Source: Claveliimonas bilis (lineage in GTDB: Bacteria; Bacillota; Clostridia; Lachnospirales; Lachnospiraceae). Taken from it: 64,000 bases of DNA. How positions within the stretch are numbered: position 1 is the stretch's first letter; every line of letters begins with the position of its first letter. The DNA is taken from NCBI RefSeq assembly GCF_030296775.1, contig NZ_AP027742.1, positions 1,922,001 to 1,986,000 on the forward strand, given 5' to 3'. The notes beneath the pieces were generated by a model. That model saw only the letters and a program-made list of their open reading frames with translations. It was not told the origin of the DNA and did not search any database. The position numbers and the translations under genes were made by a program. Below are positions 52,754 to 62,431 of this stretch, piece after piece.

Positions 52754-53947
52754 TTACTTATCGTTAGCTGCTGCTACGCCCGGAAGTTCTTTTCCTTCCA
52801 AAAATTCCAAAGATGCGCCGCCACCTGTAGAGATATGTGTCATCTTGTCACCGTATCCCAACTGATTTACAGCTGCTGCAGAATCTCCTCCTCCGATGAT
52901 CGTCACAGCATCTGTTTCCGCAAGCGCTTTCGCAACTGCCTCCGTTCCGTGAGCAAAATTCGGCATTTCAAAACATCCCATAGGACCATTCCATACAACT
53001 GTCTTTGCATCTTTCACTGCATCTGTAAAAATCTTCTCTGTTTCCGGTCCGATATCCATTCCTTCCCAGCCATCCGGGATTTCTCCTGTCGGTACAATCT
53101 GGATATTTGCATCGTTAGAAAATTCATCTCCGATACGATTATCAACCGGAAGAAGCAGTCTTACACCTTTTTCCTCTGCTTTCTTTACCATGTTCTCTGC
53201 ATATTCCAGATAATCGTCCTCACAAAGAGATGTTCCGATCTTTCCTCCCTTGGATTTTGCGAAAGTATATGCCATTCCTCCGCCGATGATCAAAACGTCC
53301 ACTTTATCGATCAGGTTTTCAATAACAGAAATCTTGCTGGAAACTTTTGCACCGCCCAGAATTGCCACAAATGGTCTCTCCGGATTGTTGACTGCATTTC
53401 CGAGGAAATCAATTTCTTTTTGCATAAGATAACCAACTACTGCAGTATCTACATATTTTGTCACTCCAACATTTGAGCAGTGTGCTCTATGAGCAGTACC
53501 AAAAGCGTCATTTACAAATACGTCGCACAGGGAAGCAAGCTCTTTTGAAAATGTATCTTCATTTTTCGTTTCTTCCGCTCTGTAACGTGTATTCTCCAAA
53601 AGAACAACTTCTCCATCTTTCATGGCTTCAACAGCAGCTTTTGCATTTGGTCCTACAACCTCCGGATCAGCCGCAAATTTCACTTCCTGTCCTAACAGCT
53701 CTGACAAACGCTTTGCAACCGGTGCAAGAGACAGTTCCGGCACTGCCTGTCCCTTCGGTTTACCCAAATGAGAACAAAGAATCACCTTTCCGCCGTCTCC
53801 GATCAGCTTCTTAATTGTCGGAAGGGCTGCAACAAGACGATTCTCATCCGTAATCTTTCCATCGATAAGCGGTACATTGAAATCACATCTTACAAGGACC
53901 TTTTTCCCTTTTACATTGATATCATCTACAGATTTTTTATTAAGCAT
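52754..53947 (-). CDS. pgk: Phosphoglycerate kinase
   Basis: The 397-residue enzyme makes ATP and 3-phosphoglycerate from 1,3-bisphosphoglycerate. It shows [69 protein letters not shown] and GGGDSAAAV, all diagnostic. GGAGG precedes the ATG. It follows gapA, separated by a strong hairpin, and precedes the structured repeat and tpiA. Confidence 0.97.
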   Translation of the reverse strand: MLNKKSVDDINVKGKKVLVRCDFNVPLIDGKITDENRLVAALPTIKKLIGDGGKVILCSHLGKPKGQAVPELSLAPVAKRLSELLGQEVKFAADPEVVGPNAKAAVEAMKDGEVVLLENTRYRAEETKNEDTFSKELASLCDVFVNDAFGTAHRAHCSNVGVTKYVDTAVVGYLMQKEIDFLGNAVNNPERPFVAILGGAKVSSKISVIENLIDKVDVLIIGGGMAYTFAKSKGGKIGTSLCEDDYLEYAENMVKKAEEKGVRLLLPVDNRIGDEFSNDANIQIVPTGEIPDGWEGMDIGPETEKIFTDAVKDAKTVVWNGPMGCFEMPNFAHGTEAVAKALAETDAVTIIGGGDSAAAVNQLGYGDKMTHISTGGGASLEFLEGKELPGVAAANDK

Positions 53948-54005
53948 TTAAGTGCCTCCTTTCATTTTCCGATACTTTTGAAAAAAGTCGAAATTCTCTC
54001 ATAAT

Positions 54006-54046
54006 GCCAAAAACGGATCCGGTCCCAACAAGACCGGACCCGTTTT
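54006..54046 (-). terminator. Intrinsic terminator after gapA
   Basis: Minus strand AAAACGGGTCCGGTC (54046-54032), loop TTGTTGG, GACCGGATCCGTTTT (54024-54010), then a T-run. One G-T pair in 15. Partial termination would make gapA expression exceed that of pgk onward. Confidence 0.85.
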
Positions 54047-54055
54047 GAGTCTTAA

Positions 54056-55069
54056 TTATGCTAATTCAGAGAAGTATTTGATTGTTCTTACCATCTGGCT
54101 TGTGTATGAATTTTCATTGTCATACCAGGAAACAACCTGTACTTCTGTTGTTCCATTCTCTAATGGAAGTACCATTGTCTGTGTTGCATCAAACAGAGAA
54201 CCATATCTCATTCCTACGATATCGCTGGATACGATTTCATCTGTGTTGTATCCGAAGGATTCTGTAGCAGCAGCTTTCATTGCAGCGTTGATCTGATCAA
54301 CTGTTACATTTCCTTCTACAACTGCTGTCAGGATTGTTGTGGATCCTGTCGGGGTTGGAACTCTCTGTGCAGCTCCGATCAGTTTTCCGTTCAGTTCCGG
54401 AATAACAAGACCGATTGCCTTAGCAGCTCCTGTGCTGTTTGGAACGATATTGCATGCAGCAGCACGTGATCTTCTTAAGTCACCTTTTCTCTGTGGTCCG
54501 TCCAGTGTCATCTGATCGCCTGTGTAAGCGTGGATTGTACACATAATACCGGATTTGATCGGTGCAAGATCATTCAGAGCCTTAGCCATTGGTGCAAGAC
54601 AGTTTGTTGTACAGGAAGCTGCAGAAATAACTGTATCTTCCGGTTTCAGTGTTTCATGGTTTACATTATATACGATAGTCGGCAGATCGTTTCCTGCTGG
54701 TGCAGAAATAACAACCTTTCTAGCTCCTGCTTTAATATGAGCAGATGCTTTATCTTTAGATGTATAGAAGCCTGTACATTCCAGAACAACGTCTACTCCG
54801 ATCTCTCCCCATGGAAGCTCTTCTGCATTTGCTTTTGCGTAGATCTTGATCTCTTTTCCATCAACAATGATAGAATCATCTGTAGCTTCTACTTTATCAG
54901 CCAGAGCATATTTTCCCTGTGAAGAGTCATATTTCAACAGGTGAGCTAACATTTTTGGGCTTGTCAGGTCATTGATCGCAACTACTTCATACCCTTCAGC
55001 TCCAAACATCTGTCTGAAAGCAAGACGTCCGATACGTCCAAAACCATTGATTGCTACTTTTACTGCCAT
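54056..55069 (-). CDS. gapA: Glyceraldehyde-3-phosphate dehydrogenase
   Basis: The 337-residue NAD enzyme has [15 protein letters not shown] for cofactor binding, the catalytic Cys in [12 protein letters not shown], and the later [15 protein letters not shown]. Length is standard. It is first in the glycolytic gene run and has a clear promoter. No cggR is next to it. A 40-base leader holds a short inverted repeat TTAACGAAGTTAA. Confidence 0.98.
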   Translation of the reverse strand: MAVKVAINGFGRIGRLAFRQMFGAEGYEVVAINDLTSPKMLAHLLKYDSSQGKYALADKVEATDDSIIVDGKEIKIYAKANAEELPWGEIGVDVVLECTGFYTSKDKASAHIKAGARKVVISAPAGNDLPTIVYNVNHETLKPEDTVISAASCTTNCLAPMAKALNDLAPIKSGIMCTIHAYTGDQMTLDGPQRKGDLRRSRAAACNIVPNSTGAAKAIGLVIPELNGKLIGAAQRVPTPTGSTTILTAVVEGNVTVDQINAAMKAAATESFGYNTDEIVSSDIVGMRYGSLFDATQTMVLPLENGTTEVQVVSWYDNENSYTSQMVRTIKYFSELA

Positions 55070-55155
55070 GATTAATTCCTCCTAAAGTCTTTTCACTGTT
55101 TCACAGCTTTTATTTTTGCTCCTTAACTTCGTTAAAGAACCATCAACCATTAACA

Positions 55156-55184
55156 ATTGTACTAAATCTCATACAAAAATTCAA
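55156..55184 (-). promoter_or_regulatory. Promoter of gapA
   Basis: Minus strand TTGAAT (55184-55179), 17 bases, TACAAT (55161-55156), about 75 bases of leader before the gapA start. Confidence 0.75.
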
Positions 55185-55199
55185 GAGCCTTTTCCAATT

Positions 55200-56003
55200 T
55201 TATGTAAGTACTTTGAAAACAGGCTTTCTTTCCTTAAATTCCGTGTAATACCGGAATCCGCAGGATTTCAGGATATCGTCTGCCTTATGGAAATCATAGG
55301 CTATATGTTCCGGGCAGTGTCCGTCTGCCCCTACTGTGATGATTTCTCCGCCAAGTTCCCGGTAACGCTTCAGAATATCCGGGTGGGGGTGGGCAAAAGG
55401 CAGCCCGTATTTCAGTCCCGCCATGTTCAATTCTATTCCTTTCCCCCGCTCTATAACCGCTTTCAGGATTTCATCGATCTCATCTGCGTATTTTTGATAA
55501 GAATATCCCTCTGCTTTGCCGTTTCCGTATCTCACCACATAATCAATATGTCCAAGCACATCGAAATCCGGGGTGCTGCGTATATCTTCCAGCATCTCCA
55601 CAAAAGCTCTCCGGTATACTTCTTCATCACTTTTTCCGTTAAAAAGCGTCCCAAGCGCCGGATCTTCCCCGTCGATCACATGCAGGGAGCCTATCACAAA
55701 GTCAAACGGGTACTGCTTTGTCAACTCTGTAAAAAATCCGCCCAGATGGGGCTGCATTCCAAGTTCTACCCCAATCCGTATATCCAGCCTGTCTCTGTAT
55801 TTTTCCCTAAGAGGTTCCAGTACTTTAAAATATTTTTCTACATCGAAAACGCTTTCCTCTCCCCATCCGAGATAGTCCTTGTCATAGTGATCTGTAAAGC
55901 AGATCACCTCCAGCCCCTTTTCGATGGATTTTTGTATCATCTCTTCCGGAGCGCTCTTAGAATCATGGGAAAAGGAAGTATGCATGTGTACATCCGCCCT
56001 CAT
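55200..56003 (-). CDS. PHP-domain phosphatase, HisJ/HisK-like
   Basis: The 267-residue protein is of the PHP family of histidinol-phosphatases. Metal-binding motifs are visible: ADVHMHTSFSHDS, VICFTDHYD, GVELGMQPH, VIGSLHVIDG, VLGHIDYVVR and TVGADGHCPEHI. It would act on histidinol-phosphate in histidine synthesis, but no other his genes are near, so another phosphate ester is possible. It follows mnmA by 22 bases and is probably last in the isc-type operon. Confidence 0.87.
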   Translation of the reverse strand: MRADVHMHTSFSHDSKSAPEEMIQKSIEKGLEVICFTDHYDKDYLGWGEESVFDVEKYFKVLEPLREKYRDRLDIRIGVELGMQPHLGGFFTELTKQYPFDFVIGSLHVIDGEDPALGTLFNGKSDEEVYRRAFVEMLEDIRSTPDFDVLGHIDYVVRYGNGKAEGYSYQKYADEIDEILKAVIERGKGIELNMAGLKYGLPFAHPHPDILKRYRELGGEIITVGADGHCPEHIAYDFHKADDILKSCGFRYYTEFKERKPVFKVLT

Positions 56004-56025
56004 TTTCTTTCACATCCTCACTGGT

Positions 56026-57111
56026 TTATTGATTGTTTATGATCGTCCCGCCTCCCAGGACATATTCTCCGTCATAGAGCACTACCGCCTGTCCGGGCGC
56101 CGCGGCGCGAAGAGGCTCGTCAAAAGTACAAAGGATCTCATCTTCCCCTGTCCTTTCTACAGTACACCAGGCCCCTTTATGATTGTAGCGTATTTTTGCC
56201 CAGACTTTTTTTGGCTCCTTTAAATCTTCCACTGACATAAAATTGATCCGGTCAGCCCTTACGTATCTGGAAAGCGACTCTTCTGCCTTTCCCAGCACCA
56301 CTTCATTGGTTTCCGGGCGGATAGCCAGCACAAAGACCGGATAGCCCATAGCTACTCCCAGTCCTTTCCTTTGCCCTACTGTATAATGAATGATCCCGTT
56401 ATGACGCCCTACAATTGTTCCGTCTGCCAAAACAAAATTTCCCTGCGGGAATGTCTGGTCTGCCGTTTTCTCAATAAAGGAAGCATAATCTCCATCCGGC
56501 ACAAAACAAATGTCCTGGCTGTCCGGCTTATGCGCCACGGGCAGGTTCATTTTTGCGGCCATTTCCCGAATTTCTTCCTTTGTATATCCGCCCACCGGCA
56601 TCAGCGTCCTCTTAAGCTGCTCCTGCGTCAGATTATAGAGCGCGTATGTCTGATCCTTCCTTCCGGTAGCGGAAGTACGCACTGCATAGCGTCCGTTGGG
56701 AAGCTGCTCGACTCTGGCATAATGCCCTGTGGCAATATAGTCTACTCCAATATCCATGCTTCTTTTCAGAAGAGACTCCCATTTCACAAAACGATTGCAG
56801 GCGATACAGGGATTCGGAGTCCTGCCGCCAATATATTCATCTACAAAATAGTCGATCACATTCTCTTTAAATTCTCTTTTAAAATTCATGACATAATAAG
56901 GAATGTCAAGGCTGGCCGCTACCCTCCTTGCATCATCCACCGCCGTAAGACCGCAGCAGCCGCCGTTCTCCTCCTGAAGTTTCTCCTCTTCATCCTGCCA
57001 GATCTGCATGGTGACTCCGATCACGTCATATCCCTGTTCTTTTAAAAGCCAGGCAGCCACGGAGGAATCCACTCCTCCCGACATGCCTACTACAACCCTC
57101 TTCTTCTCCAT
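56026..57111 (-). CDS. mnmA: tRNA 2-thiouridylase MnmA
   Basis: The 361-residue enzyme thiolates the wobble uridine of tRNAs for Lys, Glu and Gln. The PP-loop GMSGGVDSSVAAWLL, the first catalytic Cys in NPCIACNRFVK, the second in HKPDSQDICFVPDG, and GQRKGLGVAMG are seen. Length is standard. It lies 18 bases after nifU and would receive sulfur from the NifS two genes up. Confidence 0.96.
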   Translation of the reverse strand: MEKKRVVVGMSGGVDSSVAAWLLKEQGYDVIGVTMQIWQDEEEKLQEENGGCCGLTAVDDARRVAASLDIPYYVMNFKREFKENVIDYFVDEYIGGRTPNPCIACNRFVKWESLLKRSMDIGVDYIATGHYARVEQLPNGRYAVRTSATGRKDQTYALYNLTQEQLKRTLMPVGGYTKEEIREMAAKMNLPVAHKPDSQDICFVPDGDYASFIEKTADQTFPQGNFVLADGTIVGRHNGIIHYTVGQRKGLGVAMGYPVFVLAIRPETNEVVLGKAEESLSRYVRADRINFMSVEDLKEPKKVWAKIRYNHKGAWCTVERTGEDEILCTFDEPLRAAAPGQAVVLYDGEYVLGGGTIINNQ

Positions 57112-57129
57112 TTTCGCTCTTTCCCCGGC

Positions 57130-57573
57130 CTAGTATTCCTCTTCTTCCTCTTCCTCTCCTTCGTGGATATCGGATTTCGGCTTTTCCAGTCCTTCTATTT
57201 TAATACCATTCTTTTCCGCGTAATCCCAAAGCGCTGCATGAATGGCTTCCTCCGCCAGAAGAGAACAGTGTACCTTCACCGGCGGAAGCCCGTCCAGAGC
57301 TTCCATTACCGCTTTATTCGTTACTTCCATGGCCTCCTGGATGTTCTTTCCTTTCACCAGCTCTGTAGCCATACTGCTTGTGGCAACTGCCGCTCCGCAG
57401 CCGAATGTCTTAAACTTGACATCCCGGATGATCTGGTTCTCATCAATATCCAGGTAGATTCTCATGATATCTCCGCACTTTGCGTTTCCTACTGTTCCAA
57501 CGCCGCTGGCGTTCTCAATTTCTCCCATATTTCTTGGATGCTGAAAATGATCCATTACCTTTTCTGTATACAT
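57130..57573 (-). CDS. nifU: Fe-S cluster scaffold NifU/IscU-type
   Basis: The 147-residue protein has the three scaffold Cys in VGNAKCGDIMRIY, FKTFGCGAAVATSSM and VKVHCSLLAEEAIHAAL, with the DHFQHPRNMGEI start of the family. It assembles clusters from sulfur delivered by NifS. The C-terminal end has seven Glu in a row, an unusual acidic tail. It is between nifS and mnmA. Confidence 0.96.
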   Translation of the reverse strand: MYTEKVMDHFQHPRNMGEIENASGVGTVGNAKCGDIMRIYLDIDENQIIRDVKFKTFGCGAAVATSSMATELVKGKNIQEAMEVTNKAVMEALDGLPPVKVHCSLLAEEAIHAALWDYAEKNGIKIEGLEKPKSDIHEGEEEEEEEY

Positions 57574-57591
57574 AGTCCATTCCTCCTGCTC

Positions 57592-58773
57592 TTATTTGTT
57601 TTTCTTTACAAAATCTTCGTACAGAGGAGACATATCTCTCAATTTAGATACGATCTCCTTTAAAGCATCTACTACATAGTCAATATCTTCCTTTGTCGTT
57701 TCATCACTTAAGGTCAGTCGAAGTGATCCGTGAGCGATCTCATGCGGCAGTCCGATCGCCAGAAGCACATGAGACGGATCCAGTGAGCCGGATGTGCAGG
57801 CAGAACCGCTGGAAGCGCAGATTCCCTTCATATCCAGCATGATCAAAAGGGATTCCCCTTCAATAAACCGGAAGCTGAAGTTGGCATTGTTAGGCAGACG
57901 CTTTGTCCTCTCCCCGTTCAGCTTTGTATACGGAATTTCATCCAAAACACGGCCGATCAGATAATCACGAAGTTCTGTTTCCTTCCGCGCTCTTACATCC
58001 ATCGTGTTCACTGCTCTTTCCACTGCTTTTCCAAGTCCGATGATGCCTGGTACATTTTCTGTTCCGGCGCGGCGTTTTCTCTCCTGTCCTCCTCCGTGGA
58101 TGAAAGAACGGATTTTTACTCCCTTCCGGATATAGAGAAAACCGATTCCTTTCGGGCCGTTCAGCTTATGGCCGCTGGCACTTAACATATCAATGTGGCA
58201 CTCATCTACATTGATGGGAACCTGTCCGAAAGCCTGCACAGCGTCTGTATGGAATAAAATGCCGTGTTCACTGGCAATCTTCCCGATTTCCTTAATAGGT
58301 TCAATCGTTCCGATCTCATTATTTGCAAACATAACAGAAATAAGGATGGTATCCGGGCGGATAGCCTTCTCAACTTCTTCCGGATGCACGGTTCCATTTT
58401 CATCCACATCCAGATAAGTCACTTCAAATCCTTTTCTTTCCAGATACTCTGCCGTATGGAGAATAGCATGATGCTCTATTTTTGTAGTAATAATGTGTTT
58501 TCCTTTTTCTCCATATGCTTCCGCCGTTGCTTTCAGGGCCCAGTTGTCGGATTCCGAACCACCGGCTGTAAAGTAAATCTCATTGCTCTTCGCTCCCAGC
58601 GCTTCAGCGATGATCTCTCTTTGCCTTGTCACTGCATCCTTGTTTTTGGAAGCAAAACTGTATACACTGGACGGATTTCCATAATTCTCCGTAAAATAAG
58701 GAAGCATAGCCTCCACTACTTCCGGCGCTGTTTTTGTTGTTGCTGCATTATCTAAATAAATCAGTTTTTCCAT
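57592..58773 (-). CDS. nifS: Cysteine desulfurase NifS
   Basis: The 393-residue PLP enzyme takes sulfur from cysteine. It begins YLDNAATTKTAPEV and has PLP Lys in SASGHKLNGPKGIGFL, EHHAILH, and the sulfur-carrying Cys in SSGSACTSGSLDPSHVL. That loop with SACTSGS is the long-loop, NifS/IscS type. It follows the Rrf2 regulator by 30 bases and leads nifU and mnmA. Confidence 0.97.
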   Translation of the reverse strand: MEKLIYLDNAATTKTAPEVVEAMLPYFTENYGNPSSVYSFASKNKDAVTRQREIIAEALGAKSNEIYFTAGGSESDNWALKATAEAYGEKGKHIITTKIEHHAILHTAEYLERKGFEVTYLDVDENGTVHPEEVEKAIRPDTILISVMFANNEIGTIEPIKEIGKIASEHGILFHTDAVQAFGQVPINVDECHIDMLSASGHKLNGPKGIGFLYIRKGVKIRSFIHGGGQERKRRAGTENVPGIIGLGKAVERAVNTMDVRARKETELRDYLIGRVLDEIPYTKLNGERTKRLPNNANFSFRFIEGESLLIMLDMKGICASSGSACTSGSLDPSHVLLAIGLPHEIAHGSLRLTLSDETTKEDIDYVVDALKEIVSKLRDMSPLYEDFVKKNK

Positions 58774-58803
58774 TTTCTCCTCCTATCTGCAGTCATTTTC
58801 TAT

Positions 58804-59265
58804 CTATTTTCTGCTGCATGCTTTCTCTGTATTCTCCTCATTCTCGCCAAGAACTTTGCTCTCCTCCACCAGTTCATTCAGATGGATTTCATCTACAGTC
58901 TGATTGATACTGTCATTGATCTTTTGCCAGACATATTTCGTTACACAGTTGGCAGAAGCCTTGCACCCCTTTTCAGGATGGAAAGCAGCGCATTCAGCCG
59001 GTTCCAACTTTCCCTCCAGAGCACGAAGCACATCTCCTACAGAAATCTCTTTTGCAGACTTTGCCAGCACATATCCTCCTGCCGCTCCCCGAATACTCTT
59101 TACAAGACCGGCTCTTTTCATGAGCGCCATCAGCTGTTCCAGATATCCTTCCGAAATATCCTGGCGCGCCGCAATACTGCTTATGGAAACAGGCTCTTCC
59201 TCGCTGTATCTTGCCAGATCAATAAGAGCGCGAAGCCCGTATCTTCCTTTTGTTGAAAGCTTCAT
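58804..59265 (-). CDS. Rrf2-family regulator (IscR/CymR-like)
   Basis: The 153-residue protein starts MKLSTKGRYGLRALIDLA, the Rrf2 signature, followed by a winged helix (SSIAARQDISEGYLEQLM). Three Cys at spacing C-x8-C-x5-C (about residues 93-108) match the IscR-type Fe-S ligand set. IscR senses cluster supply; CymR senses cysteine. The three Cys favour the first. It heads the nifS-nifU-mnmA operon and has a promoter with two operator-like palindromes, so autoregulation is likely. Confidence 0.92.
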   Translation of the reverse strand: MKLSTKGRYGLRALIDLARYSEEEPVSISSIAARQDISEGYLEQLMALMKRAGLVKSIRGAAGGYVLAKSAKEISVGDVLRALEGKLEPAECAAFHPEKGCKASANCVTKYVWQKINDSINQTVDEIHLNELVEESKVLGENEENTEKACSRK

Positions 59266-59286
59266 TTTTCCACCTTCTTCCCAATC

Positions 59287-59345
59287 CCTAGTATTTTACT
59301 CGGAATTTCTATCAGTAGAATATCACCCGCCGGGTGTTCTGTCAA
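59287..59345 (-). promoter_or_regulatory. Promoter and two operator-like palindromes of the isc-type operon
   Basis: Minus strand TTGACA (59345-59340), 17 bases, TATTCT (59322-59317). The spacer holds the perfect palindrome CACCCGCCGGGTG (59324-59336). Just past the start of transcription, CCTAGTATTTTACTCGG (59287-59303) is an inverted repeat with one mismatched pair, built like IscR-type sites (GA-T, five A/T bases, A-T-). Confidence 0.75.
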
Positions 59346-59391
59346 GGAGAAAATCGGAATATGCTGTAACAAGGCTACCTGGGAGTTTTCT

Positions 59392-60756
59392 ATGGATCAG
59401 AAACACGCCATTATCAAAGGCGCATTTATTCTTACATTAACCGGTTTTGCTACCCGGTTTATCGGCTTTTTTTACCGTATCTTTTTAAGTCAGTCTTTCG
59501 GAGAGGAAAGCGTGGGGCTCTATCAGCTGATCTTTCCGGTTTATGCGCTTTGCTTTTCCCTGTGCTGTGCCGGTATTGAAACTGCCGTTGCAAGGAACGT
59601 GGCTGCAAGTTCTTCTCTGGGAGATAAAAAAAGGGCGGTTATATTTTTATACTGTGGCCTTTTTTTATCTTTCCTCCCCTCTTGTATCATGATGCTTCTT
59701 ATGCAAAAGGAAGCAGATTTTATCGCTTCCTTCTTTTTAGGAGAACCGAGGTGTGCCCCTTTGCTTATTATCATCTCCTACGCCATGCCCTTTGCCGCTG
59801 TCCACAGCTGCATATGCGGGTACTATATCGGATTAAAAAAGACAAGGATACCAGCCATTTCACAGCTGGTTGAACAGATTGCCAGGGTGTGCTCTGTCTT
59901 CTTTCTTTACCGTTATTTTATGGAGCGCTCTTTGTCAGCCGGCATCTCTCTTGCTGCTGTCGGACTGGTAATGGGGGAAATATTTTCCTCCCTTTTTTCT
60001 CTCCACGCTTTTCGTAAAGAAAAAAGGCAGACGCTTCTTCCTGCTTCTGCAGTTCTTCCTCAAAAGCCGGGCAGCTGGAGAAATGGAATGAGGGGCATCC
60101 TTCAGACTTCTCTTCCTCTGACCGGCAACCGTGTACTTTTAAATATCCTCCAAAGCACAGAAGCCGTTTCCATCCCTGCAAAGCTCCAGATCTTCGGATT
60201 TTCTGTCAGTGACTCCTTAAGTATCTATGGGGTTCTGACCGGTATGGCTCTTCCCTGCATCCTCTTTCCATCAGCCATCACCAATTCCATCTCCACCATG
60301 CTCCTTCCCGCAGTTGCTGAAATCCAGGCTGGCGGAAGCATAAAAAAGCTTCGGGAAGTGATCCGGAAAGTCTTCTTCTGCTGTTTTGCCCTGGGGCTTG
60401 CCTGTTGCTTTGCCTTTCTCCTTTTTGGACAGCTGGCAGGCGAACTTCTTTTTCACAGTCAAATGGCCGGACAGTTTATCATAACTCTGGCCTGGATATG
60501 TCCCTTCCTCTATACAAACAGCACTCTTCTTAGCGTCATCAACGGACTAGGAAAGGCCAACATTTCTTTTCTGCTTAATACAGCCGGACTGCTTCTTAGG
60601 ATTGCCAGCGTCTTTTTCATGATTCCTCTTTCGGGAATCCGCGGATACTTGTGGGGACTTCTTATCAGCCAGGGAACTGTCTTTTTGTTGTGTCTTATGT
60701 ATCTCGGACTTTACATAGCGTCAATATGCAAAAAGGAAAACAGGGGAGTAAAGTAA
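59392..60756 (+). CDS. SpoVB/MurJ-like MOP-superfamily flippase
   Basis: The 454-residue protein has 12-14 membrane helices and a polysaccharide-biosynthesis/MATE-like fold. It starts AFILTLTGFATRFIGFFYRIFLS and has CGYYIGLKKTRIPAISQLVEQIARV, typical of SpoVB proteins of spore formers, which move lipid-linked cell-wall precursors. The rest is divergent. GGGAG lies six bases before the ATG, and no clear promoter is seen. It stands alone on the plus strand and converges with the CLC gene. Confidence 0.85.
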   Translation: MDQKHAIIKGAFILTLTGFATRFIGFFYRIFLSQSFGEESVGLYQLIFPVYALCFSLCCAGIETAVARNVAASSSLGDKKRAVIFLYCGLFLSFLPSCIMMLLMQKEADFIASFFLGEPRCAPLLIIISYAMPFAAVHSCICGYYIGLKKTRIPAISQLVEQIARVCSVFFLYRYFMERSLSAGISLAAVGLVMGEIFSSLFSLHAFRKEKRQTLLPASAVLPQKPGSWRNGMRGILQTSLPLTGNRVLLNILQSTEAVSIPAKLQIFGFSVSDSLSIYGVLTGMALPCILFPSAITNSISTMLLPAVAEIQAGGSIKKLREVIRKVFFCCFALGLACCFAFLLFGQLAGELLFHSQMAGQFIITLAWICPFLYTNSTLLSVINGLGKANISFLLNTAGLLLRIASVFFMIPLSGIRGYLWGLLISQGTVFLLCLMYLGLYIASICKKENRGVK

Positions 60757-60778
60757 TCATTCCCCTGTTCTCCTTTTT
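60731..60778. terminator. Bidirectional terminator between flippase and CLC genes
   Basis: AAAAGGAAAACAGGGGA (60731-60747) and TTCCCCTGTTCTCCTTTT (60760-60777) pair with one bulge. The left arm lies in the last codons of the flippase gene. Confidence 0.85.
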
Positions 60779-62363
60779 AATTCACATGAAAATCTGTCAG
60801 ATTTTCACTGCATATTTTCCGGATTTCTCCGATTACCGCCGGACTGTCTGCTTCATCGGTCAAAAAGGCAAGACAGTCCCCTGTTTGTATTTTTGTGCTT
60901 CCCCTTGGGATAATTTCTTCTTCTCCCCTTCGCACGGACACAAGCAGGCACCGCTCCGGCCATTCCACTTCCCGGATTCTCCTTCCTGCCGCACAGGAGC
61001 CAAGCATAACCGTACATTCTGTCAGTACTTTTTCTCCTCTCCTCTCAAGTACTTTTTCTCCTCTCTTTTTCAGAAGATTTCTAAGAAGGCTTTCATAAAT
61101 CGGCTCTGAGCGCATTAAAGTCGCTACAATATAAGCCATGATAGACACAAGCGCCAGGGAGAGCATCTGATTGACAGAACCTGTCATTTCAAAAATAAGT
61201 ATAATACCGGTCAGAGGCGCACGGACAATTGCCGTAAAATAGCCGGCCATGGCAAGAAGAACGAAGTTATTCAGGTAAATTTCCTCCAATCCGAAAAAGA
61301 CATGACCTGCCTCCGCAAAAATACCTCCGATAAACGCACCGATGATCAGCATAGGAAAAAAGATTCCTCCCGGCGCACCGGAGCCAAAACTGACGGCGGA
61401 GAACAGAAATCTTCCCACCAGAAAAAATACCATGGTTCCAAGGGCCATCTCTCCTGCTGTCAACTCTTCAATAAGCATATGCCCTGTTCCCAGCATTTCA
61501 GGAGCAAAAAGCCCAATGACTCCCGCACACAAAAAGGGGATCAGGATTTTTCCTGTGTTTCCCATCCTTGTCATGCAGCTGTACAATGCCTGGATCTTCA
61601 GGGTAAACCAGTTATAAAACGCACCAAGAACGCCAAGCAGGACGCCAAGGGCAAGGATCATTCCATAATACTCTGTAGGCAGAACTTTCAGAAGTTCAAA
61701 AGAAAATACAGATTCTCTCCCCAGAATTGTTGTGGCAAGAAAATCTGCTGTAAGAGAAGCCGACATGACAGAAATCAGCACAGACACAGAGAAATTCTTA
61801 TGAACTTCCTCCAAAGAGAACATAACTCCGGCAAGAGGCGCATGAAAGGCAGCGGCCAAACCTGCACTGGCGCCGCAGGTGAGCAGAAATTTTTCCTCCG
61901 TCTTTCCCCGGTCAAGAAGGCGTGACACAACTTTTCCCGCCATGGCCCCCAGCTGAATGGACGGACCTTCCCGTCCAAGAGCCAGACCGCCAAAAATGCA
62001 GAGAAATCCTCCTGCAAATTTTGCCGGAAGCACCCGCCACCAGGCCTGATCGATCTTCCCGGCAATCTCCCCTTCCAACTGCGGGATGCCGCTTCCTGAA
62101 ATCAACGGTTCATATGAGACAAGTGCTGCTGTCAGCAGCGCCATTAAAACCAAAACCATGAACCAGCCGGCAATCAACAGCGGATGTCCGGTTATGAAGC
62201 TTAAAATCCTATTTAGCCAGTCCCCGGCGCATCCAAGGATCATTCGATATAAGATCACTACAAGTCCGCCAATCCCCCCGACGATTATCCCCTCGCCGAT
62301 CAGAATAACCTGAAATCGTTCTGCACGACGGATTGTGGCGGAAATATTTTTATTTTCTTCCAT
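60777..62363 (-). CDS. CLC-type chloride/proton antiporter with TrkA-C domain
   Basis: The 528-residue protein has a full CLC membrane core (about 15-435): GSGIPQLEG, the gating Glu in LGREGPSIQLG, GGIFFPMLIIGAF, and the proton Glu in FSLEEVHKNF. These suggest a proton-coupled antiporter rather than a channel. A TrkA-C domain (about 450-525) with SVRRGEEEIIPRGSTKIQ follows; it often binds nucleotides. Between them the residues RGEKVLER and RGEKVLTE are a tandem repeat. GGAGG precedes ATG. Substrate could be chloride or fluoride; the motifs fit chloride better. Confidence 0.92.
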   Translation of the reverse strand: MEENKNISATIRRAERFQVILIGEGIIVGGIGGLVVILYRMILGCAGDWLNRILSFITGHPLLIAGWFMVLVLMALLTAALVSYEPLISGSGIPQLEGEIAGKIDQAWWRVLPAKFAGGFLCIFGGLALGREGPSIQLGAMAGKVVSRLLDRGKTEEKFLLTCGASAGLAAAFHAPLAGVMFSLEEVHKNFSVSVLISVMSASLTADFLATTILGRESVFSFELLKVLPTEYYGMILALGVLLGVLGAFYNWFTLKIQALYSCMTRMGNTGKILIPFLCAGVIGLFAPEMLGTGHMLIEELTAGEMALGTMVFFLVGRFLFSAVSFGSGAPGGIFFPMLIIGAFIGGIFAEAGHVFFGLEEIYLNNFVLLAMAGYFTAIVRAPLTGIILIFEMTGSVNQMLSLALVSIMAYIVATLMRSEPIYESLLRNLLKKRGEKVLERRGEKVLTECTVMLGSCAAGRRIREVEWPERCLLVSVRRGEEEIIPRGSTKIQTGDCLAFLTDEADSPAVIGEIRKICSENLTDFHVN

Positions 62364-62402
62364 TTTCTCATTCCTCCGAATCTATTTCTCCTGCAGAAAA
62401 AA

Positions 62403-62431
62403 AGAGGGTATTCTCTAGAAAAATACCCTCT
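62403..62431 (-). terminator. Intrinsic terminator of rseP
   Basis: Minus strand AGAGGGTATT (62431-62422), 9-base loop, AATACCCTCT (62412-62403), then TTTTTTT. The stop codon of rseP lies in the loop. Confidence 0.88.

Noticed and set aside
55116-56042. A 308-codon open frame on the plus strand
   Set aside because: It is the shadow of the PHP phosphatase gene, whose metal motifs are clear on the minus strand.
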